DNA from: Actinomadura montaniterrae
GTDB lineage: Bacteria > Actinomycetota > Actinomycetes > Streptosporangiales > Streptosporangiaceae
Direction of reading: 5' to 3'
DNA length: 64,000 nt
Assembly: GCF_008923365.1 (NCBI RefSeq)
Contig: NZ_WBMR01000025.1
Location: 1-64,000, forward strand
The position numbers were made by a program, and so were the translations under genes. Shown in pieces: positions 63,823 through 64,000 of the stretch. The number at the start of each line of letters is the position of its first letter. Position 1 is the stretch's first letter. The notes below the pieces were generated by a model. The model saw nothing but the letters and a program-made list of their open reading frames with translations. It made no database searches and was not told where the DNA came from.

Positions 63823-63859
63823 CCTGTGTCACCTCAGCGACACAGGTACCTTCCGTACC
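63823..63859 (-). terminator. Hairpins between the upstream gene and glgB
   Basis: CCTGTGTC-ACCTCAGC-GACACAGG and an overlapping GGTAC-CTTCC-GTACC. They lie 77 bp beyond the stop of the partial minus-strand gene and may end its transcript. Confidence 0.4.
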
Positions 63860-63935
63860 GGAGCGTTCCGGCCCGGTCCGCCCCCGCCCGCGGACCGGGC
63901 CGCGCCGCTCCCCACGACGTCCCATCGCGGCCGCC

Positions 63936-64000
63936 TCACCCGTCCCCGCGCGCCTGCTCGAGCAGCAGCTCGCGCAGCCCCGCCGGATCGTCCGCGGCCA
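63936..64000 (-). CDS. C-terminal end of an unidentified protein (partial)
   Basis: Only the last 21 codons are inside the window, ending DPAGLRELLLEQARGDG before TGA at 63936-63938. Too short to identify. In many actinomycetes the gene before glgB is a maltokinase or trehalose synthase of the same pathway, but that is context only. Confidence 0.45.
   Translation of the reverse strand, partial: AADDPAGLRELLLEQARGDG

Larger units (their letters stand above)
63582..63935. other. Intergenic region upstream of glgB
   Basis: No gene seen. It holds a 15-bp inverted repeat (63710/63756), a CCTGTGTC/GACACAGG hairpin at 63823-63846 that overlaps GGTAC-N5-GTACC at 63845-63859, and AT-rich patches that probably contain the glgB promoter. 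The open frame upstream of glgB crosses it without coding signature. Confidence 0.6.

Overview
The window is 64 kb of very GC-rich DNA, gene-dense on both strands, with frequent GTG/TTG starts and many 1-4 bp stop/start overlaps. XRE/DUF397 gene pairs, a KstR-controlled steroid side-chain module, an egtABCD ergothioneine operon, a ClpP pair next to a ClgR/PopR-like regulator and many TetR-type regulators point to a filamentous actinomycete. Thermomonosporaceae/Actinomadura-like is my best guess, inferred from gene content only.

Layout. 0-2.8 kb: end of a purine/allantoin operon (glycerate kinase, allantoinase, allantoicase). 2.8-4.8 kb: TetR/SDR pair with two matching operators, and an orphan DUF397 gene. 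5-10.6 kb: KstR-like repressor divergent from an igr-type operon (two acyl-CoA dehydrogenases, a fused ChsH2-ChsH1 hydratase, Ltp2 aldolase) for removing the last three carbons of the sterol side chain, with KstR-like boxes on both sides. 10.7-13.4 kb: small unknown gene, apparently leaderless TetR gene, LysR/SDR divergent pair. 13.5-15.1 kb: two ClpP genes, the second without its catalytic Ser, convergent with an XRE regulator ending in an ssrA-like YALAA tail. 15.2-19.7 kb: lower-GC block with an ATPase/XRE/DUF397 cassette, a leucine-rich-repeat protein and AT-rich non-coding DNA. 19.7-27.1 kb: P450, glutamate decarboxylase, TetR/MFS efflux pair, rhomboid-like membrane protein, ECF sigma factor with a membrane-anchored tail. 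27.4-31.8 kb: egtABCD. 31.8-38.3 kb: SGNH lipoprotein, acyltransferase, membrane protein, cysteine dioxygenase/LacI pair with three tandem operators, and an MIO-family lyase homologue lacking the MIO triad. 38.4-41.9 kb: osmoprotectant ABC transporter. 42-46.4 kb: metallo-hydrolase, tiny hydrophobic protein, secreted esterase, HxlR/methyltransferase pair with two operators, a gene remnant and an unusual tRNA with anticodon UAA. 46.7-55 kb: FBP-domain protein, IclR regulator and a complete histidine-utilisation operon (hutH, hutU, M20 hydrolase, hutF, hutI). 55-64 kb: ferritin-like protein, flavin reductase (apparent CTG start), SppA, thioesterase, Ser/Thr kinase, NUDIX-NYN fusion, ACT protein, glgB and the end of another gene.

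The main themes are nitrogen and carbon salvage (allantoin, histidine, sterol side chain), thiol and osmotic protection (ergothioneine, cysteine dioxygenase, glycine-betaine-type uptake) and regulated proteolysis. Many regulator genes keep readable palindromic operators in their intergenic regions. The points most worth follow-up are the inactive ClpP paired with a degron-tailed regulator, the class-I-shaped tRNA with a UAA anticodon, the MIO-less lyase, the NUDIX-NYN fusion and the M20 enzyme that fills the gap at the last step of histidine breakdown.
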